Counted from the first letter of the stretch, positions 1 through 8,745 are shown. The stretch: DNA of 64,000 nucleotides from Bacteroides sp. (GCA_036351255.1 JAZBOS010000010.1:1-64000), one strand, 5' to 3'. Notes: generated by a model from the sequence alone, not told the origin. Made by a program: numbers and translations.

Positions 1-121
1 GACCGGCGGCCCGCCCCGGAAATATTACAAGGCCACCCCCTTGGGTGAGACCTTTCTCCGGGAGCTGAAAAAAACCTGGGATGAACTGGTGGTTGCCGTT
101 GGGAAAGCCACCTCCCCATAA
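1..121 (+). CDS. PadR-family transcriptional regulator, C-terminal end (partial)
   Basis: The reading frame opens upstream of the window and ends at the TAA at 119-121. The visible 39 residues include GGPPRKYYKATPLGETFL followed by a short helix, which matches the wing and start of the C-terminal helix of PadR-type winged-helix repressors (typical form GPPRKYYxLTxxG). Only the tail is present, so the DNA-recognition helix cannot be checked. The next gene, 88 bp downstream on the same strand, encodes a PspC-domain membrane protein. PadR plus PspC is a common Bacteroidota pairing in which the regulator is thought to control the envelope-stress membrane protein. The family call rests on the wing motif and that neighbour. 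Confidence 0.7.
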   Translation, partial: TGGPPRKYYKATPLGETFLRELKKTWDELVVAVGKATSP

Positions 122-209
122 TAGGGAATTTCATTCAAGCAGAAACAAATTTTTCATACATTTAACAGGAAGAAAACAAAATTGCCAAACAAAAAATAAA
201 CACTCAACC

Positions 210-1877
210 ATGAAAAAAACATTAACAGTCAACATAAGCGGCATTGTTTTTCATATTGATGAAGACGCGTATGAAAAGCTCAACCAATACCTTGCCAGTG
301 TCCGCCGCCACTTCACACCCGATGACGGCTGCGATGAGATCATGGCCGATATTGAAAGCCGGATTGCCGAAACCCTGCAGGAAAAAATCAGTGACAGCAA
401 GCAGGTGGTCAGCCTTCAGGATGTACAGGCCGTGATCAGCCAGCTGGGTGAGCCTGACCAGATCGGTGGCGAAGAGGAACCCGCCACCGAAGAAGCGGGC
501 AAAAGGATCCGTACCGAGAAAACCCAGCGCCGCCTTTACCGCGACCCTGAAAATGCCATCCTGGGTGGTGTGGCAGGGGGCTTGGGCGCCTACTTCCAGG
601 TGGATGTCACCTGGATCAGGGTAGCCTTTGTGCTTTTCACTTTTGTTTATGGGTTCGGGCCCTTGCTTTACCTTATCCTCTGGATCGTTGTCCCCAAAGC
701 ACGTTCCACCGCTGAGAAGCTGGAGATGCGGGGCGAAAAAGTAACCATCTCCAACATCGAAAGGACCATTCGCGAGGAGCTGGGCGATGTAAAGAAGAAT
801 CTGCAGGATTTTTCGGAGGAGGCGCAAGACACCTTCAAAAAAAAAAGTGATTTCGCGTATCAGGACAGCCCTCGAAGAAATTTTGCAACGTTTGCAGGCA
901 ATTTTTTCCGGGTTTTTTTCAAAGTCGTCGGCATCCTGATCGGGCTATTCCTGATGTTCTTGGGGGTTTTCCTCCTCGTGGGATTTGCCTCTGCCCTTTT
1001 GGGCGGACCTGTGCTGATCGACTCGGATTTCGGGGTACAGCTTTTCTCCTTCCCGGCCCTGGCCGAGATCTTCTTTAACAACAGGACCCTGATCAATCTG
1101 GCCATCATCGGCATTATCCTCACCCTGGGGATTCCGCTACTGGCCATGGTATATGCCGGTGCCAGGCTCATCTTCGGCTTCGATGCCAGGATCCGCTACT
1201 TCGGTTTTGTGACCTTTATGCTTTGGGTAGCCGGGCTGGGCATTTGCCTTTTCATTTTCCTCAGCGGGGCCCGTAACTTCTCAAGCCAGCGCTCGTTCAC
1301 CCAGGAAGTGAGCATACCTGTTCCTGAAGCCGGACGGCTGATCCTGGATGTGGATGAACAGAAGATCCGCGACCTTGGTATCAGTCCCGACAGGAACCTC
1401 AAGTCAGGAAGCTGGGACCTTCTCTGGATGACAGAGACCGGCCAGCGCAATGGTATCCCCCGCCTGCGTATCATTACTACGACCTCTGATGAGATCAGGC
1501 TGATCATTACCAAGGAATCACGGGGGTTAAGTCCTTCAGTGGCCATGGATAATGCCGAAAGCATCTCTTATGGTTTTTCCCAGGAAGACAGCGAATTGAT
1601 CTTTGACCCCTTTTTCACCTTTGATAAATCGGATGGCTGGAGGGCCCAACGTGTGCTTATCGAGTTGTATGTCCCTGAAAACATCCCGGTGGAAGTGACC
1701 GATGGATTGCGTAAAGCACTGGATTTGCGCAGGTATATGCGCCACGAAGTTTCAGGGAAAGAAGAATCTTCTCCTGTGCAACAACTGACGATGAACTTTT
1801 GCCTGCCAGGCGATGCAAGCCTGCTGCGGAACGCTTTCCTGCCTGATTTTGTCAGCAAATCGGTTTATACCCTTTGA
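210..1877 (+). CDS. PspC-domain integral membrane protein
   Basis: A 555-residue protein. Residues 1-100 form a soluble N-terminal region. A PspC domain follows at about 106-164 (RRLYRDPENAILGGVAGGLG, then a hydrophobic helix ending ILWIVVPKA). Three more membrane segments lie between about residues 215 and 355, and a roughly 190-residue C-terminal domain is probably outside the cytoplasm. PspC proteins belong to the phage-shock envelope-stress response in proteobacteria; in Bacteroidota they usually follow a PadR regulator, as here, and their exact role is poorly known. The frame is open from 81, but the ATG at 210 is preferred: it lies after the upstream stop codon and starts the conserved N-terminus MKKTLTVNISG. 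A strong hairpin terminator follows at 1931. Confidence 0.85.
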   Translation: MKKTLTVNISGIVFHIDEDAYEKLNQYLASVRRHFTPDDGCDEIMADIESRIAETLQEKISDSKQVVSLQDVQAVISQLGEPDQIGGEEEPATEEAGKRIRTEKTQRRLYRDPENAILGGVAGGLGAYFQVDVTWIRVAFVLFTFVYGFGPLLYLILWIVVPKARSTAEKLEMRGEKVTISNIERTIREELGDVKKNLQDFSEEAQDTFKKKSDFAYQDSPRRNFATFAGNFFRVFFKVVGILIGLFLMFLGVFLLVGFASALLGGPVLIDSDFGVQLFSFPALAEIFFNNRTLINLAIIGIILTLGIPLLAMVYAGARLIFGFDARIRYFGFVTFMLWVAGLGICLFIFLSGARNFSSQRSFTQEVSIPVPEAGRLILDVDEQKIRDLGISPDRNLKSGSWDLLWMTETGQRNGIPRLRIITTTSDEIRLIITKESRGLSPSVAMDNAESISYGFSQEDSELIFDPFFTFDKSDGWRAQRVLIELYVPENIPVEVTDGLRKALDLRRYMRHEVSGKEESSPVQQLTMNFCLPGDASLLRNAFLPDFVSKSVYTL

Positions 1878-1930
1878 GTCCCGGTATTTTGTCTTTGCCC
1901 GGCAAATTTTCAACCTTATTTTTTAACTTT

Positions 1931-1964
1931 GTGTAGCCCTTGCCAGGGCTACACTGCTTTTTAT
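1931..1964 (+). terminator. Rho-independent terminator after the PspC gene
   Basis: A perfect 10-bp stem (GTGTAGCCCT at 1931-1940, AGGGCTACAC at 1945-1954) with a 4-nt loop is followed by a T-rich tract (TGCTTTTTATT). It sits 54 bp past the PspC stop and 40 bp before the E1 start. A TAACTTTG box at 1924-1931 abuts the stem, so a start inside the hairpin for the E1 gene cannot be excluded. Confidence 0.75.
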
Positions 1965-2003
1965 TCCTGAACATTCGATCCATCCCCTTGTTATTTAAGC
2001 ATT

Positions 2004-4418
2004 ATGGCTGCAAAAAAGAAGGAACAACCCGAAGCATTTGTCAATGAAGTGTTGAACGATTATCGCATTGCAAATGAGAGCCGTCAGGCCAGCTTGCTGG
2101 GCCGGCGCGAAGTGCTGACCGGCAAGGCTAAATTTGGCATCTTTGGCGATGGCAAGGAGGTGCCCCAACTGGCGATGGCCAAGGCGTTCAAGGATGGCGA
2201 CTGGCGCAGCGGCTATTACCGCGACCAGACCTTTATGCTGGCCACAGGCATGATGAGCCTTGAGACCTTCTTCAGCCAGCTCTATGGCGACACCGACCTC
2301 TCGGCCAACCCCGATAACGGGGGCCGCATGATGAACAACCACTTCGCCTCGCGCAGCCTTGATGCCGAAGGCAACTGGAAAGACCTTACCAAACAAAAGA
2401 ACTCCTCGGCCGACATCTCGCCTACCGCTGGCCAGATGCCCCGATTACTGGGACTGGCCCAGGCATCGAAAATCTATCGGAATGAGTCAGGATTAAAAGA
2501 TTTCAAAAAATTCAGCAACAAGGGCAATGAGGTGGCTTTTGGTACCATTGGCGATGCCAGCACCAGTGAAGGCCATTTCTGGGAAACGATAAACGCCGCC
2601 GCCGTGCTGCAAGTGCCCCTGGCGATGTCGGTATGGGACGATGGTTTTGGCATCAGCGTGCCCAAGGAATTTCAGACCGCGAAAAGCAGCATCTCCGAGG
2701 CCCTCAGCGGGATGGAGATCAAAAAGAAAGGAGAAAGGGGCATCCATATCTTCCGTGAAAAAGCATGGAACTATGAAGGCCTGATCAAAACCTACGAGGA
2801 AGGCGTTGCCCTTTCCCGCAAGGAACATGTGCCCGTACTTTTTCACATCACCGAAGTGACCCAGCCCCAGGGACATTCGACCTCGGGCTCACACGAACGC
2901 TACAAGAGCAAGGAGCGCCTCGAATGGGAAAAGGAATACGACTGTATCCGGCAAATGCGATTGTGGATACTCGAAAAAGGTATTGCCAATGAGGAACAAC
3001 TCAATGAGATAGAAAAGCAGGCAGTGGCCCGTGTGAAGGAAGCCCGCAAGAATGCCTGGGATAACTTCCAGAAGCCCATCCTGCTAATGCGAAAGGATTT
3101 CATTGAACTGGTGAACATTGCCAATTGCAACTGCCGTAAATCGGAAAAGATCGATACGCTGATCCAGGAGCTCAGCCGGATCGGCGAGCCCATCCGAAAG
3201 GACATCATCTCAACGGCCAAAAAAATCCTTCGTCTTATTTGCCACAACTGTGCAAGCGAAAAGTCGCTGAAACACCAGGTGATGCTTTGGCTGGATCAGG
3301 CCGTTAACGATAATATTGACCGCTACGGCTCGCACCTCTACAGCGAAACTGGGCTTTCGCCCCTGAAGGTCAAGGAAGTGCCCCCCGAATATGCCGATGA
3401 CGCCCCTATGGTCAACGGCCGCGAAATCCTGGTGGCCAATTTCGATTCCATATTTGCGCATTATCCTGAATCGCTCATCTTTGGTGAGGACGTGGGCAAC
3501 ATCGGGGGCGTGAACCAGACCCTGGAAGGCCTGCAGAAGAAATACGGCGAGCTGCGCATTGCCGACACCGGCATCCGCGAGGCCACCATCATCGGGCAGG
3601 GATTGGGCATGGCGATGCGGGGATTGAGGCCCATTGCCGAGATACAGTATTTCGACTACCTGCTCTATGGATTGCAGGTCCTCAGCGATGATCTGGCCAC
3701 CCTGCGCTACCGAACGGTGGGAGGCCAAAAAGCTCCGCTGATCATCAGTACCCGCGGCCACCGCCTCGAGGGTATCTGGCATTCGGGCAGCCCCATGAGT
3801 ATGGTGGTCAATGCCGTACGGGGCATTAACGTACTGGTGCCCAGAGATATGACCCGTGCGGCAGGCTTCTACAACACCCTGATGCAGTGCGACGACCCGG
3901 GCATTGTCATCGAACCCCTGAACGGCTACCGCCTGAAGGAAAAACTGCCTGCAAACATCGGGGATTTTACCCTGCCACTGGGCAAGCCTGAGATCCTCAA
4001 TGAAGGCACCGATGTCACGCTGGTCACCTATGGCTCCTGCGTGCGCATCGCCGAGGATGCCATCGAGCAGCTAAAAGATTACGACATCTCGGTCGAGCTG
4101 GTCGATGTACAGTCGATGGTGCCCTTCGACATTCACCACAGCATTGTGGAGTCGCTGAAAAAGACCAACAAGATCATCTTCTTCGATGAGGATCTGCCGG
4201 GTGGCGCCACAGCCTATATGATGCAGAAAGTACTGGAAGAGCAGGGCGGATACCTTTACCTCGACGCTGAGCCGGGCACCATCACAGCCCGCGAACACCG
4301 TGCAGCCTACAGCACCGACGGCGACTACTTCTCAAACCCCAATGCCGAGGACGTATTCGAAAAGATCTACAACATGATGAACGAATACAATCCCGAAAAA
4401 TACCCCCAGATCTTCTAG
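2004..4418 (+). CDS. Fused E1 alpha/beta 2-oxoacid dehydrogenase (thiamine diphosphate dependent)
   Basis: An 804-residue protein in which both E1 subunits of a branched-chain 2-oxoacid/pyruvate-type dehydrogenase are one chain: alpha-like residues about 30-400 and beta-like residues about 470-800 (FGEDVGNIGGVNQTLEGL, then RGHRLEGIWHSGSPM). E1 decarboxylates a 2-oxoacid with thiamine diphosphate and passes the acyl group to lipoyl-E2. No E2 or E3 gene is adjacent, so the substrate is not fixed by context. The usual GDG...NN cofactor motif reads GDA (183-185) and WDDGFGIS (211-218). The flanking sequence TSEGHFWETINAA is otherwise canonical, so this looks like a subfamily variant, not decay. 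Fused E1 proteins of this length are common in Bacteroidota. The ATG at 2004 starts a Lys-rich N-terminus and is well supported. Confidence 0.88.
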   Translation: MAAKKKEQPEAFVNEVLNDYRIANESRQASLLGRREVLTGKAKFGIFGDGKEVPQLAMAKAFKDGDWRSGYYRDQTFMLATGMMSLETFFSQLYGDTDLSANPDNGGRMMNNHFASRSLDAEGNWKDLTKQKNSSADISPTAGQMPRLLGLAQASKIYRNESGLKDFKKFSNKGNEVAFGTIGDASTSEGHFWETINAAAVLQVPLAMSVWDDGFGISVPKEFQTAKSSISEALSGMEIKKKGERGIHIFREKAWNYEGLIKTYEEGVALSRKEHVPVLFHITEVTQPQGHSTSGSHERYKSKERLEWEKEYDCIRQMRLWILEKGIANEEQLNEIEKQAVARVKEARKNAWDNFQKPILLMRKDFIELVNIANCNCRKSEKIDTLIQELSRIGEPIRKDIISTAKKILRLICHNCASEKSLKHQVMLWLDQAVNDNIDRYGSHLYSETGLSPLKVKEVPPEYADDAPMVNGREILVANFDSIFAHYPESLIFGEDVGNIGGVNQTLEGLQKKYGELRIADTGIREATIIGQGLGMAMRGLRPIAEIQYFDYLLYGLQVLSDDLATLRYRTVGGQKAPLIISTRGHRLEGIWHSGSPMSMVVNAVRGINVLVPRDMTRAAGFYNTLMQCDDPGIVIEPLNGYRLKEKLPANIGDFTLPLGKPEILNEGTDVTLVTYGSCVRIAEDAIEQLKDYDISVELVDVQSMVPFDIHHSIVESLKKTNKIIFFDEDLPGGATAYMMQKVLEEQGGYLYLDAEPGTITAREHRAAYSTDGDYFSNPNAEDVFEKIYNMMNEYNPEKYPQIF

Positions 4419-4721
4419 GCGGAAAAATAAAAAGAGATCCGCTCTTAAGCCTTTGCGAACCTTTGTAAAACCTTTGTGGGGCTTTGTGAAACAACAGATT
4501 TCTGTTTCACAAAGCCCCGCAAAGCAGTTTCAAAACCCACAAAGAAGGATAAAAACCCAACGGCCAAATTCCTTTCTCTCTTCAGTCACTTAAGTCTCTT
4601 TACTCACTTAAGTCTCTAAATTCAGCTGAAGCCAGGCCGCCATAACAAAGTTGTCTATCTTCTTCTTACTTCTTTCTTTTTACTTTCTACTTCTTACTGC
4701 CTGCTGAATACTGCCTACTGC
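4419..4721. other. Repeat-rich intergenic region between E1 and rubrerythrin
   Basis: No gene is seen in these 303 bp between two convergent genes. They hold the 11-bp-period inverted repeat at 4450-4520, two 14-bp direct repeats (TCACTTAAGTCTCT at 4586-4599 and 4604-4617), a pyrimidine-rich stretch (about 4650-4700) and three copies of TACTGCC (4695-4701, 4709-4715, 4716-4722), the last running into the rubrerythrin stop codon. The density of short repeats suggests replication slippage or remnants of repeated elements. Confidence 0.8.
4450..4520. repeat. Imperfect 11-bp tandem units with a 15-bp perfect inverted repeat
   Basis: Units starting CCTTTG occur at 4450, 4460 and 4471, with a related CTTTGTGAAAC unit at 4482, giving a rhythm of about 11 bp. 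The stretch 4478-4492 is perfectly inverted at 4504-4518 around an 11-nt loop. The stem may end transcription of the E1 gene or of both convergent genes, although no T tract follows. The plan (11-bp units folded back on themselves) resembles the palindromes at 26324 and 50240. Confidence 0.7.
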
Positions 4722-5303
4722 CTAGTAATTCTCCCCCCACTCCTCAAAATAGGCCTGCGGGTGCTGGCAGGTGGGGCAGTTCTTCAGGGCCTTTTCGCCT
4801 TCGTAAATATAGCCACACTTGCGGCAGTACCACTTGGTCTTTTCGGGGCGCTGAAACACGGTGCCATCCTTAACCCTGCTGAGCAGCTTCAGGTAACGCT
4901 CCTCGTGGTTCTTCTCGGCCGCAGCAATCAGTTTAAAGGTGGTGGCAATGCGTTTGAAGCCTTCTTCCTCGGCAATGCGCGCAAATTCAGGATACAGCAT
5001 CGACCACTCTTCATTTTCGCCTTCTGCAGCGTGCAGCAGGTTCTCCTCGGTGGTGGATACGATGCCTGCAGGATAGCTGGCGGTGATCTCTACCATGCCC
5101 CCTTCCAGGTAACTGTAGAACATCTTGGCGTGCTGGCGTTCCTGATCGGCAGTCTCCATAAAAAAGCCTGCGATCTGCTCATAGCCTTCTTGCTTGGCAA
5201 CCTTGGCATACATCTCATAGCGGCGGGCGGCCTGCGACTCGCCGGCAAACGATTTCAAAAGATTCCTCTCGGTTTGGGTTCCCTTAATGCTTTTTGTTTC
5301 CAT
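4722..5303 (-). CDS. rbr: Rubrerythrin
   Basis: A 193-residue non-haem iron protein of anaerobes that reduces hydrogen peroxide in the cytoplasm. Residues about 8-150 form the ferritin-like four-helix diiron domain, with the metal-ligand patterns ESQAARRYE and ETADQERQHAK in the first half and EGENEEW and AAAEKNHEERY in the second. The C-terminus is a rubredoxin-like Fe(SCys)4 domain with CRKCGYIYEG and CPTCQHPQAYF. Length and domain order are those of classical rubrerythrin. It stands alone, convergent with the E1 gene. A weak TAnnTTTG-type box (TATTTTTG, minus strand, 5374-5381) lies about 70 bp upstream of the ATG. No PerR or OxyR site could be identified by eye. Confidence 0.95.
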   Translation of the reverse strand: METKSIKGTQTERNLLKSFAGESQAARRYEMYAKVAKQEGYEQIAGFFMETADQERQHAKMFYSYLEGGMVEITASYPAGIVSTTEENLLHAAEGENEEWSMLYPEFARIAEEEGFKRIATTFKLIAAAEKNHEERYLKLLSRVKDGTVFQRPEKTKWYCRKCGYIYEGEKALKNCPTCQHPQAYFEEWGENY

Positions 5304-5798
5304 AATATCTTAATTTACAGTTCATTATTTAGTTTTATAAAAGACGTTGAATATCAGCCCTGGAAGGGCAAGGCAAAAATAATGGAATTTAGGGCCTTAT
5401 GGGCAGGTGAAAAGACGAAGAGACGCTATTTATAAACAGATTAAATAAGGATTAAGTTTGGGGTTCAAGGTTCAAGGTTTGTCCATTGTCCATGCCTGAA
5501 CAACGTTGACCGTTTGGGGGGAATCAAAAAAATTAAGCCAGAAATTGCAGGAAAACAATAAAAATTTGGCCTATTTTTCCATTGGGTTGGTTCGCCCTCC
5601 CCAGGCTAAAGCCAGGGGTTACAAAAATCGCCACCAGATTTAAGGTTTCTGGCATTTCTGTTCTATTTCAATCCCAAAGCAAGGGAAAGGCCTTGCTGAT
5701 ACTGAGAAAGACCAGGAAATGCCCCGGGGCAATGACGAAATGGCCCTGGAAGGGTTGAAACGGGGAAAGCCCGGGGATTTGCAAAAAGAATTGGTGGA
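5304..5798. other. Intergenic region with short tandem repeats
   Basis: No convincing gene is seen in 495 bp. The part next to rubrerythrin holds its promoter region. At 5463-5479 there are tandem GGTTCAA units and at 5481-5493 two GTCCAT(T) units. An imperfect hairpin (CCCCAGGCT/AGCCAGGGG) lies near 5598-5617 and a 12-bp palindrome TGCCCCGGGGCA near 5719-5730. The stretch 5668-5798 is open on the minus strand in another frame but resembles no protein I recognise. Confidence 0.7.
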
Positions 5799-6635
5799 TT
5801 ATTTTCCGAGGATCATCGCATCCTGGAAATTGATGCACTGACTTTGGGGCCGGCCGGCCCACCAGCCGGGGTGGAACTGCAACTGCTGCAGGCCGGCATC
5901 GCTGAACAATTGGCCCAGATATTCAATGCGGTAGGCGATGTTGGCGTCCTTCACGCGGGGGTTGTGCAAGAAGTAATGGCCGTAGCGGTGCGTGAAGAAA
6001 GGCCTGGCCGATGCATCGAGGTGCTGCTCCGATTCGGGGGTGATGACAAAAAAGGTGGCGAAGCAGCGCCCGCCGGGCTTCATCACCCTGCCTATCTCGC
6101 GCAGGTAATGGGCCACATCGCCGGGCTGCATATGGGTAAAGACCGAGGTGAGGATGACCAGGTCGAACTCGTCATCCCCGTAAGGGAAGCGGAATGCCGA
6201 GGCTTTCTGGTTGGTGGAGAGGTTGTAAAGGTCGTTTTGCAGGGGGGTAAAAAGGAAACGGAAGTTGGGGTGGCTGGCATAATGTTTGTTGCACCATTCA
6301 ATGCCTTCCTCCACGATGTCGAAGCCTTCGTAGCTGCCTTTTTCGCTGAGGAAGCCTGCCAGGGGCCGTGCGATGCGTCCTATTCCGCAGCCCACATCGA
6401 GCACGCGGTGGTGGGCTTGCAGCCCGCAGAGGTCGATGAAGTGTTTCAGCAGGCTATCGCCGATCTTCACGAAGTCGCCTTGCCCCACGAAGATCTTCCC
6501 GCGCGGTGGCACCAGTTGCAGCCGCCGTTTCAGCGCTTTTTCCACAAGGTCGATGGGGAAAAAGAAGGCCCTGCGGAATACCCGTCTTTGTTTGGGCCCC
6601 AGCCAGTAATAGAATGTCCTGAACGTCCGGTTCAT
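5799..6635 (-). CDS. Class I SAM-dependent methyltransferase
   Basis: A 278-residue soluble protein with a Rossmann methyltransferase fold. Motif I is VLDVGCGIGRIARPL at about residues 79-93, an acidic motif II region (YEGFDIVEEGIEW) follows, and the post-motif DDEFDLVILTSVFTHM and GRVMKPGGRCF are typical of type 11/12 family enzymes. The substrate is unknown: many such enzymes act on quinones, lipids or secondary metabolites. The N-terminus is basic and aromatic and may contact membrane or a polyanion. It starts 16 bp after the purA stop on the same strand, so it is probably co-transcribed with purA, although no functional link to purine synthesis is evident. Confidence 0.8.
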   Translation of the reverse strand: MNRTFRTFYYWLGPKQRRVFRRAFFFPIDLVEKALKRRLQLVPPRGKIFVGQGDFVKIGDSLLKHFIDLCGLQAHHRVLDVGCGIGRIARPLAGFLSEKGSYEGFDIVEEGIEWCNKHYASHPNFRFLFTPLQNDLYNLSTNQKASAFRFPYGDDEFDLVILTSVFTHMQPGDVAHYLREIGRVMKPGGRCFATFFVITPESEQHLDASARPFFTHRYGHYFLHNPRVKDANIAYRIEYLGQLFSDAGLQQLQFHPGWWAGRPQSQCINFQDAMILGK

Positions 6636-6651
6636 TGCGGTCCCTTTACTG

Positions 6652-7956
6652 TCACTTCCTGAAAAGGGTTTGCACGCGGTCGGGACCGGTGGAAACGATT
6701 TCGATGGGTACCCTGACGAAATCTTCGATCAGCTTCAGGTAGTCCTTCAGGGCTGATGGCAATTCGCCGATGCTGCTGAATGGTGCCAGGTCGCGATGCC
6801 AGCCTTTGAAGTCCTGCAGGATGGGCCTGAGTTTTTCGGGTTCGAAGGAGGAGGGCAAAAAATCGACCTTCTGCCCGTCGTAGTCATAGCCCACACAGAC
6901 TTTGAACTGCTGAAACTCGTTGAGGACATCCACTTTGGTCATGATGAGTTTGGTCACGCCGTTGAGCATCACCGAATATTTCAGGGCGGGCAGGTCGAGC
7001 CAGCCGCAGCGCCTGGGCCTCCCGGTAGTGGAGCCGAACTCATTGCCTGTTTTGCGCAGTTGATCGCCATCGGCATCAAAAAGCTCGGTGGGGAAAGGGC
7101 CGCTGCCCACGCGTGTGCAATAGGCCTTGAAGATGCCATAGACCTCGCCTATCCGGGAGGGGGCCAGGCCCAGCCCGGTGCAGGCGCCGGCGGCAATGGT
7201 GTTGCTGGAAGTCACGAAGGGATAGGAGCCAAAATCGATGTCGAGCAAGGTGCCCTGGGCGCCTTCGGCCAGCACCCTGACGCCCTGGTCGAGCGCCTGG
7301 TTGATGTAAACCTCGCTCTCGACCAGCTGCAGGCCTTGGATGCGTTTCAGGCCTTCAAACCAAAGCTTTTCGTATTCATCAAAGGGCAAGCCTTCGATTT
7401 GGAAATCTTCTTTTGCATAGCCCAGTCCTTTCACCAGCCTCAGGTGGGCTTTCCTGAGTTCCTGGTACTGTGTTTCAAAACCTGCGCACAACGAATCGCC
7501 CAGTCGCAGGCCGCTGCGGGCGATCTTATCGGTATAGGCGGGGCCAATCCCCTTAAGGGTGCTGCCGATCTTTTGCTTGCCGCGGGATGCTTCGTTGGCG
7601 GCATCGCACAGGCGGTGACTGGGCGTAATCAGGTGGGCACGGGCCGAGATCAGCAGGCTTTCCCTGAGCTGCTCCTGGCTGATGTCCAAGTGGTCGAGTT
7701 CTTCGCTGAAGATATATGGGTCGATCACCACCCCGCTGCCGATGAGGTTCTTGCTGGCGGGATGAAAGATGCCCGAAGGGATAGTATGCAGGACGTATTT
7801 GCGGTTTTCGAACTCCAGTGTATGTCCGGCATTGGGACCGCCCTGGAAACGGGCGATGAGCTGATATCCTGGGGTGAGCACATCCACGATCTTGCCCTTG
7901 CCTTCGTCGCCCCATTGCAATCCAAGCAGCACGTCTGCCTTGTTGGCCTGCTTCAT
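6652..7956 (-). CDS. purA: Adenylosuccinate synthetase
   Basis: A 434-residue enzyme that joins IMP and aspartate using GTP to give adenylosuccinate, the first committed step from IMP to AMP. The N-terminal GTP loop is LLGLQWGDEGKGKIVD (about residues 10-25), which includes the catalytic Asp. GGPNAGHT follows, then the IMP-binding segment GSTLKGIGPAYTDK and the C-terminal GSTTGRPRRCGWLD. Length matches the family. It lies downstream of fur on the same strand with a 135-bp gap that contains a well-formed Bacteroidota promoter, so it can be expressed independently of fur. A methyltransferase gene follows after 16 bp. Confidence 0.97.
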   Translation of the reverse strand: MKQANKADVLLGLQWGDEGKGKIVDVLTPGYQLIARFQGGPNAGHTLEFENRKYVLHTIPSGIFHPASKNLIGSGVVIDPYIFSEELDHLDISQEQLRESLLISARAHLITPSHRLCDAANEASRGKQKIGSTLKGIGPAYTDKIARSGLRLGDSLCAGFETQYQELRKAHLRLVKGLGYAKEDFQIEGLPFDEYEKLWFEGLKRIQGLQLVESEVYINQALDQGVRVLAEGAQGTLLDIDFGSYPFVTSSNTIAAGACTGLGLAPSRIGEVYGIFKAYCTRVGSGPFPTELFDADGDQLRKTGNEFGSTTGRPRRCGWLDLPALKYSVMLNGVTKLIMTKVDVLNEFQQFKVCVGYDYDGQKVDFLPSSFEPEKLRPILQDFKGWHRDLAPFSSIGELPSALKDYLKLIEDFVRVPIEIVSTGPDRVQTLFRK

Positions 7957-8018
7957 TAGCTATTGCTTAAATTTTCGACATAAAAAAAGCGGCTGTTACA
8001 CCGGCTTTATTGACAGGC

Positions 8019-8049
8019 CAAATTTAAGCTATTTTAAGGATAGCGCAAA
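8019..8049 (-). promoter_or_regulatory. Bacteroidota-type promoter for purA
   Basis: Read on the minus strand, the -7 box TAAATTTG (8019-8026) and the -33 box TTTG (8046-8049) are separated by exactly 19 bp, matching the TTTG/TAnnTTTG consensus described for Bacteroides. The box lies 63 bp upstream of the purA ATG. This is the cleanest promoter of its kind in the window. Confidence 0.7.
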
Positions 8050-8091
8050 TTCTTTTGACCTATATCGTGAAAGATAGTGGGAAAGAATGGC

Positions 8092-8562
8092 CTAGTTTTC
8101 CTTTAGCTTGCGGCATTCGTTGCAGAGCCCGTATAAAACAAAGGAACGATGGGTAACCTTAAAATTCATGAGATCCTGAACAGAGTTTTGGATCTCCATG
8201 AGACGCGGGTCACAAAACTCAAGCACCTTGCCACATTCGGTACATATGGCGTGATCGTGTTGCTTGTATTTGAAAGACTTCTCAAACTGGGCAACATTTT
8301 TCCCGAACTGATGCTTGATGACCAGGTTGCAGTGCTGAAGCAGTTCAATGGTGTTATATAAAGTGGCACGGCTCACCCGGTACTTATTGTTCTTCATTTT
8401 AATGTAAAGCGACTCCACATCAAAATGGCCATCGGTGAGGTATATCTCACGTAAAATGGTAAAACGCTCGGGGGTCTTGCGGTGACCGTGAGCCGTCAGA
8501 TAAGAGGAAAAAATGTTCTTTACCGCTTCGTAAACCTCCTGATCTGCCTTCGATTCCTTCAT
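8092..8562 (-). CDS. fur: Fur-family metal-responsive transcriptional regulator
   Basis: A 156-residue protein with an N-terminal winged helix (KTPERFTILREIY, then YRVSRATLYNTIELL as recognition region) and a C-terminal dimerisation domain carrying metal ligands: His46 region GHFDVESLY, HDH at 102-104, CTEC at 107-110 and CNEC at 147-150. The two CxxC pairs are the structural zinc site of Fur/PerR proteins. Sequence alone does not separate iron-sensing Fur from peroxide-sensing PerR here. The gene sits between the (p)ppGpp enzyme and purA, an arrangement seen in other Bacteroidota. A TATCTTTG box lies about 105 bp upstream. Confidence 0.92.
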   Translation of the reverse strand: MKESKADQEVYEAVKNIFSSYLTAHGHRKTPERFTILREIYLTDGHFDVESLYIKMKNNKYRVSRATLYNTIELLQHCNLVIKHQFGKNVAQFEKSFKYKQHDHAICTECGKVLEFCDPRLMEIQNSVQDLMNFKVTHRSFVLYGLCNECRKLKEN

Positions 8563-8666
8563 CTCTGCATTGTTTTATATTCCGCAGGCTGCAAAAGGGA
8601 TTGATGGAAAAACCCGTATAACAGCAACCAGCACTATGCTGCAACTTTCTGAAAGGCTGGTTGGCT

Positions 8667-8697
8667 CAAAGATATGAAAAAAAATTATTATTTGAAA
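8667..8697 (-). promoter_or_regulatory. Probable promoter for fur
   Basis: On the minus strand, TATCTTTG (8667-8674) fits the -7 consensus. A TTTC at 8694-8697 is 19 bp further upstream in the -33 position (one mismatch from TTTG). The surrounding DNA is very AT-rich. Confidence 0.5.
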
Positions 8698-8745
8698 TCT
8701 TTATAAATAATTAAGCTATTACTTGTTTATCAATCATTTACAAGC

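Noticed and set aside
4419..5798. Possible CRISPR array or insertion-sequence remnant because of many short repeats
   Set aside because: Units are 7-18 bp, too short for CRISPR, with no regular spacers; no transposase fragment or terminal inverted repeats with target duplication.
6796..7959. A 387-residue open frame on the + strand opposite purA
   Set aside because: It is a complete antisense shadow of purA, which has all its active-site motifs; the + strand product resembles nothing and has shadow-type composition.
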